Assembly: GCA_963556145.1 (NCBI GenBank)
Contig: OY744462.1
Location: 4,278,001 to 4,342,000 of the forward strand
Source: Hygrocybe punicea
Lineage: Eukaryota > Basidiomycota > Agaricomycetes > Agaricales > Hygrophoraceae
Reading direction: 5' to 3'
DNA: 64,000 nucleotides
Shown here: piece by piece, positions 44,405-54,124 of the stretch
Layout: each line of letters starts with the position of its first letter
Position numbering within the stretch: the first letter of the stretch is position 1
The notes under the pieces: model-generated
What the model was told of the DNA's origin: nothing
Databases searched by the model: none
What the model saw: only the letters and a program-made list of their open reading frames with translations
Program-made: the position numbers and the translations under genes

Positions 44405-46111
44405 CTATAAACGGAAAAGAGGGAAACGGAACGACGAGATAAGATAGCCGGAATCTGGGGGTCGAGGAGGAGGACGGGACCGGAATACAACGGAAACGAA
44501 ACAGGTCCGGAATGAGCGGGAAACAATGGAAACTAGAAATGGAAACGAAAATATAAATAAATGAGAAACGGGAGCGGAAACGGAAAGCGGAACGGAAGAC
44601 GAAAACGCAAAAATAGGAGACAGAAACGGGTCTACATCCCCACAAGAGTTTCTGAAAGAAGGTCGGAGGCGGAACGACGAGAGGAGGCGGAGAACTTCTT
44701 GCAAATATTCGAGCGAGGTGTCGAGGGGGCGGAGGTCCAGAATGCGATCACAAAGTAGAATGAAGACGGAAACGAGGAATAAAATAAAATCGAGAACCGG
44801 AGTGCCGACACCAACACGATCCCATATAACGGGTGTGCCGCGTGACGGGTCTAAAGACGACGGGGTGCCCCAAGCGGGCGGAAACGACAAAGTGCCCCAA
44901 GTGGGCGAGGAGGGAACCGGAGACGATATGGGAGCGGGAACGACGAGGGGAACCGGGAACGAAGGGGTCGACATAACGGAATCGGAACCGGAATCGAAAT
45001 CAAATAAAAGGGGTGGAATGGAGTCCGGAATGGGAACGGGTACGGAATACTCAACCAAAGTCAACGGAATCTCGATAGACGGTGACGGAGGACAATATGG
45101 CGGCGATATCGGGGACGGAATGTCTATTTCTGGAGAGTCCGAGGACAATGGGAGCGGGTCCGGTACGAGTTCGTGGACGGAAAGCGGAGGGGTCGAATCC
45201 GGAGACGACGTGGACGAAATAGGAAATGAATTGGATAAATCGGTGACCGGCATCGATAAATCGGGAATGGGATCGGACGGGGATGACACGGGACTGGACG
45301 TCAAAACCTGTAAACAAATAACGGTCTCGACGGGCACCGGAATGGACGGGGACGGGGAACACGATGACGGGGACGGAGTATACGAAGGACCGGAATGAAC
45401 GTGGGCGACGGAACGAACAACGGTGGGCGGGATCGAGGTCAGAATCGGGACCGGAGATGACAAAGCTATGACGGGTGGGGGACTGGGACCGGAATCGGGA
45501 CTAGAGATGGTAACGGCAAGGGAAGGGGATTTCGGAACGGAGCGATAACCGGAAAGTAGGAATAAGGCGGCATCGTGGAAAACGTCGAACGGGTACGGAT
45601 CGTCGTGGTAATGGTCGGGAAGAAGGTAATGGAGGCGTTCTTCAATACGTAGACGAAGGTCTGAGTCGAATCCATTGGCGAAGAATGTGTTCCGTTGCTT
45701 ATCCGTTAGACGGCCGTTGTCAAACAAGACACCGGAAATGCATATGAAATCCCGGAAATATTGTCCTAAGTCCGCTTTGTTCTCTATACCGTAATCCGAT
45801 TGTCGTCGCGTAAGTTGATCGAGATCCGAGATCGTATACCGGATGGAATCCGTAGCACCGGGATAAAAGTCGAAGACGGCACGTCGGAAAGCGATGAAGT
45901 CTTTAGCGGAAGCGGCGGGAAGTGTCGACCAGAGTTCGTAATCGTCGTTGTTGAGGTACCGTAGCGTGTAGCGAATCTTCATAGCGTCCGTGAGTCCACA
46001 GTCGGAGCCGAGCATGTCAATTTCGTCAAAGAAGCAGGGAAGGTCGTGTTCGTCACCATGAAACGTCGGGGCTGAACGATCACCTCGGAGAGGCATCAAT
46101 CCGTACGTCAT
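44405..46111 (-). CDS. Retrotransposon gag-like protein
   Basis: This 568-codon frame on the minus strand has, in residues 10-190, a capsid-like module: APTFHGDEHDLPCFFDEIDM, LRYLNNDDYELWSTLP, FIAFRRAVFDFYPG and YSIDLDQLT-like text through GQYFRDFICISGVL. It matches gag proteins of Agaricomycete LTR elements in pattern. Residues 200-400 are P/S-rich and low complexity, and the last 150 residues are hydrophobic and S/F/P-rich, possibly beyond the natural end. No zinc knuckle is present. It begins about 195 bp inside the putative 5' LTR (minus orientation). Known: gag builds the particle; without pol it could act with a helper element. Confidence 0.65.
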   Translation of the reverse strand: MTYGLMPLRGDRSAPTFHGDEHDLPCFFDEIDMLGSDCGLTDAMKIRYTLRYLNNDDYELWSTLPAASAKDFIAFRRAVFDFYPGATDSIRYTISDLDQLTRRQSDYGIENKADLGQYFRDFICISGVLFDNGRLTDKQRNTFFANGFDSDLRLRIEERLHYLLPDHYHDDPYPFDVFHDAALFLLSGYRSVPKSPSLAVTISSPDSGPSPPPVIALSSPVPILTSIPPTVVRSVAHVHSGPSYTPSPSSCSPSPSIPVPVETVICLQVLTSSPVSSPSDPIPDLSMPVTDLSNSFPISSTSSPDSTPPLSVHELVPDPLPLSSDSPEIDIPSPISPPYCPPSPSIEIPLTLVEYSVPVPIPDSIPPLLFDFDSGSDSVMSTPSFPVPLVVPAPISSPVPSSPTWGTLSFPPAWGTPSSLDPSRGTPVIWDRVGVGTPVLDFILFLVSVFILLCDRILDLRPLDTSLEYLQEVLRLLSSFRLRPSFRNSCGDVDPFLSPIFAFSSSVPLSVSAPVSHLFIFSFPFLVSIVSRSFRTCFVSVVFRSRPPPRPPDSGYLISSFRFPLFRL

Positions 46112-46285
46112 ATCGGGAATGTCTAAATCGGGATGCGGGTCGGAAAGCGGGTCGGGTCGAGGAGGTTCGAGGTCGAGGTCGAAGGCGTAAGCAAAACTAA
46201 ATAACTAGAGTCGGGTAGAAGAGGGAAACGTCATGAAAGTCAAAGCCGACCGTGGGGAGGGTATGAAAAGACAAAAGAAATAAAC

Positions 46286-46304
46286 TCCTCGCGGTGGGCT
46301 CCAG
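46286..46304 (-). other. Candidate primer-binding site (minus orientation)
   Basis: Reading the minus strand out of the right LTR gives TGGAGCCCACCGCGAGGAG after two bases. A TGG start at this position is what a tRNA 3' CCA end would pair with. The tRNA identity was not established. Confidence 0.5.
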
Positions 46305-46305
46305 T

Positions 46306-46918
46306 TGTGACGGCGAGTTAGGTTGTAGATCCGAATGGGAATCTACGGAAAGGGTGATCAGCTAAGAAGTGATCAGAGGAGTTTATTGTCTATAGTCAAG
46401 TCAATCCAACCCGAATCCAGGGTTCTGGATCAGAGGGGAAGTGAAGGGAGTGGAGTACGAAGACTAATGAGATGATACGAAGCGAGGACTAAGAAGTAGA
46501 ACTGAAGGGATGCAATACGATAGGATGTAATATGATATGGTGGGATATGATAATATATATGTTGTAGTATAAGGGTACATCTTTTATACTACTGGGAGAG
46601 ATCCTGTGCTGTAGTAACTATGTACTACAAGCGAAGGCTGTAACTGATGGTAGAGAGGTGGAGCGGAGTATAGGGGGAATGGTGCTATGTACTAAGTAAC
46701 GGGAAACGAAGATATATCATATGTAACTATATACGTACTGATTCCGGGTCGTTAGAGACATCGCATCTTGAGTATGAACGATTCCGGAGGCGGAATCCGG
46801 AGCGGAATCGACGGAAAAGACTGGAAACAGGCGGAATCGATGATACGTGAATGGGAATGGACGAGGACGAAGTGGGATATGAAGAGGATTCGGGTCCAGA
46901 GGGCCCGGAGCCTCTACA
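46306..46918 (-). repeat. LTR, right copy (613 bp)
   Basis: It matches 41795-42417 almost base for base apart from a 10-bp deletion near 46480 and a few substitutions (for example ACCGG/ACTGG near the 3' side). Confidence 0.92.
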
Positions 46919-46922
46919 GCGT

Positions 46923-47058
46923 CTTATGGGTTCCCTGAGACGCTGAGCTGGTACTCTCAATTTCCCTCATCTTTTGGGTTGCCCAGAGACGTTCATTGTC
47001 AGCTGTGTGTTTTTGGGCTCCCATACACATCCCTGCTCTTGCTTCTCTCATGCTCCTC
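46923..47058 (+). repeat. Inner part of the left inverted-repeat arm
   Basis: This continues the arm interrupted by the LTR element. CTTATGGGTTCCCTGAGACG to CATACACATCCCTGCTCTTG matches the minus strand of 56276-56137 with few differences. Confidence 0.8.
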
Positions 47059-47150
47059 TTCGCATTGTTCTTGTCAGGTCCTCAAGATGTTAAATTTCAC
47101 TGCTGTGCTGTGGTTTTCATTGGCTGTACAACTATTGGCCCTAGAATGGA

Positions 47151-49390
47151 CTACGCTCCCTCAATCTCTGGGAGTTCAATCTCCTTCTTTGCTCGAAGTT
47201 CTTTCTTCTCTTGATTCGTCAGCTCTGCGTACCAGTCACGGTCGTAGAAATTCAATGGCAGGCCAGGTGGCGCCTCACGCCTGCTCTCCTTTCCCCCGTG
47301 AATGCTGCAACGGCAAGGAGGGTTCCCAGCCCGGGTGTTACCATAACAATTGGTGGTGTTGTAATCGCGATCAACTAACCTCAGGAATCTTGTGATGTCT
47401 TTTTTGTGCCATGCCTTTTTTCTGATCATGTAGATCCTCCTGCTAGTCGTCATCATCGTCACTTTCATCCGAGCTCATGCCCTCCGCATTAAGTAAATTG
47501 ACGACCTTGAACAGGCTATTCCAGGCTACATCAATTTCTCCAGTGGGAGCCGTCCTATTGCTCAGGGTGATTTCGAGCGAGGTGTCAAACAGCTGTGGTT
47601 GTGGTGGGGATGTAGGCCTAACCAACTGGTAGGGTTTGCTCACCTGCTTTCATCTTGTGTTTGGTCGTTGCTGCTCTAATGCGGCCTTTTTGGCCTGGGA
47701 AAGTTGTTCCCTGGTTTGGTGGCCTCTCTCACCTGGTTTGGGGGAAGCAGCCTGGATCTCTTGCTTGAGGAGATACAAGCGTCCAAAGAACATCTCATGG
47801 ATTTCAACGTAATTTTCATCGGTCAAGGTGTGTCCACCGCCATCGGGGGTTGGCGCTTCCAGATAAGCGACGAACAATTCATATAATTGGTAGTTCCATT
47901 CGCCATGGAGATTGCTCCAGTCAGGCAACATGAGGTATAAAAAGGGTCCTGGTCCCCCCCCGTTGTCTTCATACCAGTCAAAGTTGTCCTGTGGAGGAGG
48001 AGGGATGCGTAATGCATCCTTGTCGTGTTCAATGCCAAACAGTTTGTGCATGGCGGCTCGGACCCCTTTCTGCAAGGCCTGGTTTGGCATTTCATCGCTT
48101 GTAGCACATTTCAACTCACCAGTTTTCTAGTCCTTGAGGGGCTGTGGTTCCTGATCGGTGCTGGCTTAAATTGGCGGGGTGGCAATCTTCGGGTTGTTTG
48201 AGGCCTTTGAGGGCCTGGCTGAGGCTGCCCAAACTTCAGTTCGTCTAAGTTGGCAAGCAACAAGTCAACCTTGTCCTCCAATGTTACTGGCTAGTGGCTT
48301 GTCTATCAGCAGTGATTAACATGAAGAGTTGGAGCCACCCGCCTGTTTTGATGACGACCCATTTGGCTCAGGTGAAGCTGAAGGTTGCAAGGGCAGCTTC
48401 GGCTTGAATGTGGCCTTGAGGGTTGGTCTTGCTCCTGCCTGTGGTCTTGAGAACCACATTGGCGGTGGCACATTTTGGGTTGCAGGGTTCTGAGTTTCCT
48501 AGGTAGTCAATTAATTACGTGTGGGCAGGTTTCAAAACGCTTTTCTTACCAGTCCACTGTCGTCGTTTGACTTGTCCTGGGCTTGCTTCTCCTGCTCCTT
48601 GCTTTCACTTTCTATGGACTCTTGCATCACGACATCCTCGCCATCACCGGCATTCCTTGTCTGCTGAAGATTCCTAAGCAGCTGTTCAGCTTGCTGTGCT
48701 CGCTTTTCAGCGAGTTGAGCAGCTGTTCAGCTTGCTGTGCTCGCTTTTCAGCGAGTTGAGCAGCTGCCTCAGTGAGTCTCACTCGCTCTTCGAGTGACTG
48801 AACAAATGCCGGGATGTGTTGGGTGCTGCAACTTTCTTCTAGCTGGTTTAGTTGGTAAGGAACTATTTTTGATACAGGGCATGACAGCTTACCTCGAGAC
48901 ATAGCTTTTCAATTGTTGCGGCGTTCTCTACCAACAAAGTCTTCATTTGTAAACTCTCTTGTTCGACAAGCAGAACCTTCTGCACTGAACCCTGTCAGCT
49001 GCTATTACCGGGTTCCCTCACTGCTGGGCTAGGGCATCGTAATCTTCCACCTTCTTGAATGGTGGTCCCATCATGTCGTGCCTCATTGACAGGATCCATT
49101 TGTACTGGATCAGTTGGCGCAGCCTCATGGCTAAGTGGCAGTGGCTGCTGTGAGATTGGACGCATTAGACTTCGGGTGGCATCCGTCAGCTTATGGGATT
49201 TCATTCGCACCTGGACTGTTTCCCCAGCTGGTGCAGCCATCGAAAACCTCAACATACCAAACATCTTTGGAGAAAGGGAGATCCTCCCATTCTCTTTTTC
49301 TACCACTGACTTTATTGTTGATGGATGACACAAATTAGAATAATCTTTTATTGTACCTGTATAGTAATTGTGATGAAATTGTGCACTCAT
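47151..49390 (-). pseudogene. Uncharacterised Agaricomycete gene, degenerate
   Basis: Minus-strand coding blocks appear to belong to one gene: an N-terminal region (49390-48995), a coiled coil (AAQLAEKRAQQAEQLL, 48902-48560), a block with DWYEDNGGGPGPFLYLMLPD (48114-47650) and a terminal block with RKKAWHKKDITRFLRLVDRD and LPLNFYDRDWYAELTNQEKK (about 47468-47151). I know the last two patterns only as hypothetical proteins repeated in mushroom genomes, with no assigned function. Lesions are a 41-bp tandem duplication that shifts the frame at 48677-48758, a TGA at 47650, and a frame slip in the poly-Asp codons near 47450. The gene lies between the inverted-repeat arms. Confidence 0.55.
48677..48758. 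repeat. 41-bp tandem duplication inside a coiled-coil exon
   Basis: Two exact copies of AGCAGCTGTTCAGCTTGCTG plus TGCTCGCTTTTCAGCGAGTTG lie head to tail. Because 41 is not a multiple of three, the minus-strand coiled-coil frame changes at the repeat. A single copy would keep AEQLLRNLQQ in frame. Confidence 0.9.
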
Positions 49391-49469
49391 GCAAAGGAGT
49401 TGACAATTGCATCCTAATTGTGATAAATTTCTTCAAGACGTAAGTGTGCTCATCTAAATAATAATAACG

Positions 49470-50100
49470 CAATTGTCAGCGCCAGCATATAGGGCCCATT
49501 GGGTATCCATTCTACCCACGAAATGCCTTCACTCTGCATGCCCACATCGCCTACCAGTAAAGTACGTCTCCATGTGGCTGTTAAGTCAGCAAAGGCTCAA
49601 CAAGTATAGGATAACTACCTGCAAATGCGCGCACATCTGTACGCCTCAATGTCACGCCGTCCTGTCTTCACCAAAATCCAGACGCATGAATGCGGCATTA
49701 ACCGATTTCCTCTGCTTGAGGGGGCAATAGCCCATTTACAAACCCAGCCATTCATCCACGACTGCCCAGTCATCATTCACAAGGCAAACCGCTCCCATGT
49801 GTTCCACGTATTTGTAAGAACCACATACTTCTACCAATCAACAACGTCGTCAAATACATGGCGCCTGGCTATCCATGGAAAGGTGATCTTGTGGTCATGC
49901 AAGTTGGCAAAACTCGGGCAGTGGTCAACATGCACGGCAGAGATGCAGCCTTAGCATATTTTGCTGTAAAAAGGTGAATCATCCCAGCTAGGACGCACCC
50001 ACTCATATCAAACCAAGGCCTTCAGGTTTGTGGAACATGTTCAGCAAAAGACACCCTTCCAGTTCCCAAAGAAGCTGGTGTTCAGGATGGGTAGCATGGC
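49470..50100 (+). pseudogene. Degenerate plus-strand coding remnant
   Basis: A plus-strand reading across 49.80-49.97 kb gives VKYMAPGYPWKGDLVVMQVG followed by VNMHGRDAALAYFAVKR. This resembles a segment of Agaricomycete hypothetical proteins, but frame changes and stops surround it. No complete gene could be built, and I assign no function. Confidence 0.35.
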
Positions 50101-50210
50101 GGAGCAGGCCAGAAGGTTGTGTTCTAGTAAAAAGTTTTAAATAGTTTCTCAGTACCGCGTGGAAACAAGGCAGTGTCTAAGTTGTTATCAAATTGCATTA
50201 CAAAAACCAG

Positions 50211-51665
50211 CTACTTTTGCTCTTCTACTTGGGTCAGCAAACCTTCCAGGGTGCTGAAAAGCCCAAGCCCCATTTTCCACCGGGTTTTCTTCTTTTCAAG
50301 CACCTCCGCAAATGCAGTGGGATCCTCTTCAGCCAATTTGGCTTCCATTCGGAAACCGTTGTCCACGTAGCGAAGCAGGCCACCTGCACAATACTGCGTG
50401 AATGAAACACGAGTATCACCTTTCTGTACTGGGATGTTTGAATGGGTGAGGGTGGCGGAGGGGATCAGGATGAGGGCTCCAGGAGGGAATTCAATGACCA
50501 ACTTGAGGTCCCAAAGAATGAGGTGGCCTCCAGCTCGTGGGTCAAAGTGGCCAAGCGCCTGGATGGCACACCAGCCAAATGGGCAGTTGATGTTATCCCA
50601 GTGCTTGAAAGTCCAGATGTTTGGACCAAATTGAATGCGGCGCTGGGAAAGATGCTGTGTTGAAAGTTTCGGTGAAGATGGGGCATCTTGGCATAGAGTG
50701 ACTCCAAATGGTTTCAGTAATAATTGTATATCTCAGGGGCCCACAGAGCAAAAGATGCGACAGATCCAGGCCATGAGGCCATTTTCTAGAAGCGTGGATA
50801 AAAACTTACCGCTGGCGAAGGCGGCAAGCCGCTGGATGTCTGGGTTGCCCAACAGGCTCTCGGCCAAGGCATTGTATGCACCGTTGTTCAACCTAATGGG
50901 CATCTTGGTGCCCTTGTTGTGGGTAATCCCCACGTTGAGGACAGGGAAAAGTCCACGTGAGTGTAAATTGGGCTTTAGCTGAGCCCGGTCCACCAGGTGC
51001 ATGAAGAATTGATAGTTGGCCTTTACAGCAGCTGCAAATGTCGGATCACGTGGTTGCCCAACAAGACAGGCAATTATTCTTTTCTGGAGGTCATAAATGG
51101 GCCTCGATTCACTTTCAGAAGTGGTCAGCTCCTACAGCCCTGCACAGGGATGAAAGGCTCACTAGCCATCCCAAGCCACCAGCAGAAACCCAATGCCCAA
51201 CAACTCCAGCAAAGTGTAGGGTTTGCGAGCACCTGAAAACTTCTGCAGAATAGCTTGGTAGCCGCAGGAAGTGGCAGGAAGGCCCTCTGTTTCCAGCGAG
51301 GTGAAGAGTGGAGTGGCAGGCTGCACGTGTGCTTTGACGGTTTTGGCTCGCAGCAAGTGCCTGTGGAGCTGCCGGGCTGCCTCTCGCTGGTGGCAGCATT
51401 TCGTGTGTTGCCGAGTGAGTTTTTCTGGCGTAGGAGGGTCATTCCCACGAGTGCGTTTTGCTGAAGGTGCTTCTGGAATGGGGGTTTGCCTCACCATATC
51501 TGGCACCTCCTCATTCTCAGTCAGCTCTTCCTCCTCTGTTTCTTCATTTTCTCTTGAAAAAGCGGCTTCCAGGAGCAGTCCGAAATCCAAAGATCCCGGA
51601 CATTGGAGGGCGGAGACGCCATAGGGAGAGAAAAGTTTGCCTGAGCGCGTCTGTGCCCACAGCAT
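50211..51665 (-). pseudogene. 2OG-Fe(II) dioxygenase-like protein of a transposon-linked mushroom family, broken
   Basis: The exon blocks are: N-terminal 51665-51200; RPIYDLQKRIIACLVGQP to DIQRLAAFASG (about 51120-50806, ending at GTAAGT); SLYAKMPHLHRNFQHSIFPS (about 50705-50645); then the core to 50211. The core reads FKHWDNINCPFGWCAIQALG, HLILWDLKLVIEFPPGAL, ILIPSATLTHSN and TQYCAGGLLRYVDNGF. H-W-D followed by a distal His (THSN) fits a double-stranded beta-helix metal site, which is my reason for the dioxygenase call. An in-frame TGA at 50714-50716 and a frameshift between the HSIFPSAAFN and FKHWD blocks break it. No published function is known to me. Confidence 0.55.
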
Positions 51666-51729
51666 CAGTGAGCTTCCGAAAAAAAATTGGGTTGCTCACC
51701 TGTCGAGCTTTGGGGAACCAGATCATCTA

Positions 51730-52210
51730 AAAGCAGATGGAATGAGTAGAAAACAAGCCTTCGGCTTTGAACGGACGTGTGCTTTAACGCCTGCTGGTCC
51801 TCTTGGACCCAGGGTTGATTCCTGAGAGGCACAGCGGGTGTTCAGACACTGGTCAAAAATGAGGCTTACCGGGGCCGGAGAATGGGAAATTCGGTGACAA
51901 AATGACTCTGGAGGACCTGATGAGAAAGCGATGAGGTGGCTGGGAACGAAGCGCGAAGGCCGCACGAGGAAGGCAGGAGAGGGCTGAACCAGAACACGCA
52001 GTGAAGAGGAGAGAAAGCGTGTCTGGGAGCCCAAAAACACGTAGCAAGAGGAGGACTAGAGAGTGTGTCTGGGGAACCCAAAAACACGCGTGAGTGAGAG
52101 GAGCAAGGGTGAGAGAAATGTGACAACGCGACGCGACGCGACAATTCGGCCACACATGGACAAACACACTCATACATCCACAATCGAGTACTTTTATGTC
52201 ACTAGTGATC
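51730..52210. repeat. Third, diverged copy of the subterminal repeat region
   Basis: CAGGGTTGATTCCTGAGAGGC (about 51812) and GTGTCTGGGAGCCCAAAAACACG-type motifs (52018-52090) match the arrays at 41.36-41.68 kb and 55.99-56.20 kb. A GACGCGACGCGACGC run follows at 52128. This suggests another element terminus, degraded. Confidence 0.6.
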
Positions 52211-52850
52211 AATAACTTTTTTTAATAACTTTGTTTTTGAAGTCTTTGTTTTCATGAACCAATAGCAGCTATACATGTATGTAAATAAGCGCTTTCCAGT
52301 GTGCAATACAATGCGCATGCAATGAGCCCCCCACGCTCAATGTTGCTCATCCCCACACTTACCCCCCATGAACAGGTCCTATGTGCCCACCTCAAGCGTG
52401 TGCTGCACACTGGCCACAGTGCAGTGTGTGCAGAGAGCCGTGAATGTACCCACCAGCAGGGTCACCTGAGGAGCTCTCAGAGCGCGAGTGATGAGAGTGA
52501 CAAGGCTGGGCCACGGTGTTTCCTTGGGGAGGGACAAGGATGGGGGATGGGGACACGGAGATGGTGTAGCGCATCTGTGGAAGCACACTCAAGATGAGTT
52601 ATTACTTGCTTCCCATACTCACCACATCTGGCAGTGGTCTTTTGCTCCCTCTGTACACAGTCATCTGGTGACTGTGCGTCTCCTCACCACCCTTCATCGA
52701 CGTCTTATGGGTTGCCCAGAGACACAGTGTTGGCTCCATTCCTCATGCGTTCTATTTGCTTGCTATCACTACTCTGCATCCTCATCCTCATCCTCCTCAT
52801 CTTCCTCATCCTCCTCATCGTCGTGCCCTTTTTTCTCCAGCACAGTGGAG
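52211..52850. other. No recognised gene
   Basis: Short frames only. CGTCTTATGGGTTGCCCAGAGACA at about 52704 resembles the motif at the inner end of the inverted-repeat arms (46920 and 56250). A CATCCTCATCCTC run at 52780-52815 is simple sequence. Confidence 0.4.
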
Positions 52851-52854
52851 TGGT

Positions 52855-52930
52855 AGCGAGTGCCTGGTCACGTGATGAGGCTCCCATGGTTCGTTGTAGA
52901 TAGATCCCTGTCAGTAGTCAGTCCCAATCA
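52855..52930 (+). repeat. Diverged relative of the Gypsy LTR
   Basis: GTGCCTGGTCACGTGATGAGGCTCCCATGGTTCG and the following CAGTAGTCAGTCC follow the order of the Gypsy LTR landmarks (GTGCCTGG, TCACGTGA, CCCACGGTTCG, AGTCAGTCC). It is probably an old solo-LTR fragment. Confidence 0.5.
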
Positions 52931-52966
52931 AGCCTTCCTCGCCGGCTCTCCAGCAAGACTCTCCAG

Positions 52967-53728
52967 CTAGCCCTTGGAGCGGTACCTCCGTACCACTCCA
53001 ACGGCCCCTTTCTTTCTTGGAGCTCCCTTCCTGGTGGTGACCGCCTGTCCCACTGCTTCCTCCACCTTCCTTGTTACGGCCTTCTCCTTTGCGCACTGAG
53101 CGCTTTCCGAGGTATAATATTTCAGGTGGAGCTTCAACATTGACCTGACTGGCCAATGGTCAATGTATTGGTCCACAATTGGATGTCTCTTGGCTGTCTA
53201 TGTGACTGGTGAGCAGCTTGGCAGGCATAGGCAGCACATTTGCTTACTTGGCGACAAATGGTGTGTATTGCGTGATCTTTTTGACGTGCAAAGCTGATGC
53301 CTCGGTCAAGCTTCTCATTAGCTCGGGAACGGACATATTTCTATGACTTGAGGTCAATTACCACACCCTTTGTTATTGGCTGATGTTTGCGTCACCTGCA
53401 CTTTCTCAAATTCTGTTTTGGGCCATCCAAGTACGTCCTTCAAGTTGTAACCACCGCTGCCCAGGCGTCCCGCCTCACCTGGTGGCTTAGGAATTTTGCT
53501 ACTGCCAATGGTTTCCTCCTCGCTTTCTAGAGCGGATAGTTCCGACATGGTTTCATCACTGCGTTCACTCTCTTCGCGGTCATTTGTCCAAGAGTTCATG
53601 TCTCGTTCTTCCTTGTCAAAATTGATCCGTGGGGTAATCATGGGGGGGTCAGGAAGTTCCTGAGTGGTGAATATGATGCGTCCGGTGATAAGTGGCAGGT
53701 GTTGGCAAATAAAAGCAGCAGTCTCCAT
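52967..53728 (-). CDS. Unrecognised gene of a mushroom-expanded hypothetical family
   Basis: Exon 1 (53728 to about 53370) encodes METAAFICQHLPLITGRIIF, an acidic middle and GGYNLKDVLGWPKTEFEKVQ. Further coding follows at about 53342-53250 (MSVPELMRSLTEASALHVKK, then a GTAAGC donor) and 53176-52967 (IDHWPVRSMLKLHLKYY, then a basic tail KGAPRKKGAVGVVRRYRSKG ending at TAG). The GGY-L-LGW and WPVRD-like patterns are familiar from hypothetical proteins near transposons in Agaricomycetes. No biochemical role is known to me. Exon borders are approximate, and the basic tail suggests nucleic-acid binding (inference). Confidence 0.45.
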
Positions 53729-54124
53729 TATTTCTGACCTGCTTTCGTGTAGCTGTATTTATCATTATTCGTGGTCCTTTTATTTTGTGGTCCTTGTTCC
53801 CTTCGAGTCTCTTCCGTATACAATGCACGACTCTTGTCCCTCTAATAGAGTGCCCCTTGTCCTTTTTCCTTATTATTGTCGCATCGTCTCATAAGCATGC
53901 CCACGTGACGTCACAATTACATGGAATACTATACGAAGTCTTCACAAAAGGATGGTGAACACAATTATATATTTGAGTACATAATACTGAGCCTTAGCAT
54001 CATACCTGTGAAAATTTTCCTGTGTTATTCACGCGTACGTCACATCCATGCCATCAAGCATTCAACAAATGTGGGACCATATTTTTGTGCTGAAAGATGT
54101 AGGTTGGGTTGAACCCCCAAGTTC

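Larger units (their letters stand above)
41795..46918 (-). mobile_element. Non-autonomous LTR retrotransposon with opposed genes
   Basis: LTRs at 41795-42417 (623 bp) and 46306-46918 (613 bp) differ mainly by a 10-bp gap. GCGT is duplicated outside (41791-41794 and 46919-46922). Minus-strand orientation is preferred. Directly inside the right LTR the minus strand reads TGGAGCCCACCGCGAGGAG, a good primer-binding-site candidate, and the gag-like frame follows on that strand. No protease, RT or integrase was found, so movement needs another element. A spliced plus-strand gene occupies the other half. The insertion splits the inverted-repeat arm described at 41274-41794. Confidence 0.85.

Noticed and set aside
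44718..45398. 226-aa G/D/S-rich plus-strand frame
   Set aside because: It is the antisense shadow of the low-complexity part of the minus-strand gag-like ORF.
41795..46918. Plus-strand orientation for the second LTR element
   Set aside because: The plus-strand gene keeps a spliceosomal intron, and the best primer-binding site and gag-like ORF are on the minus strand.
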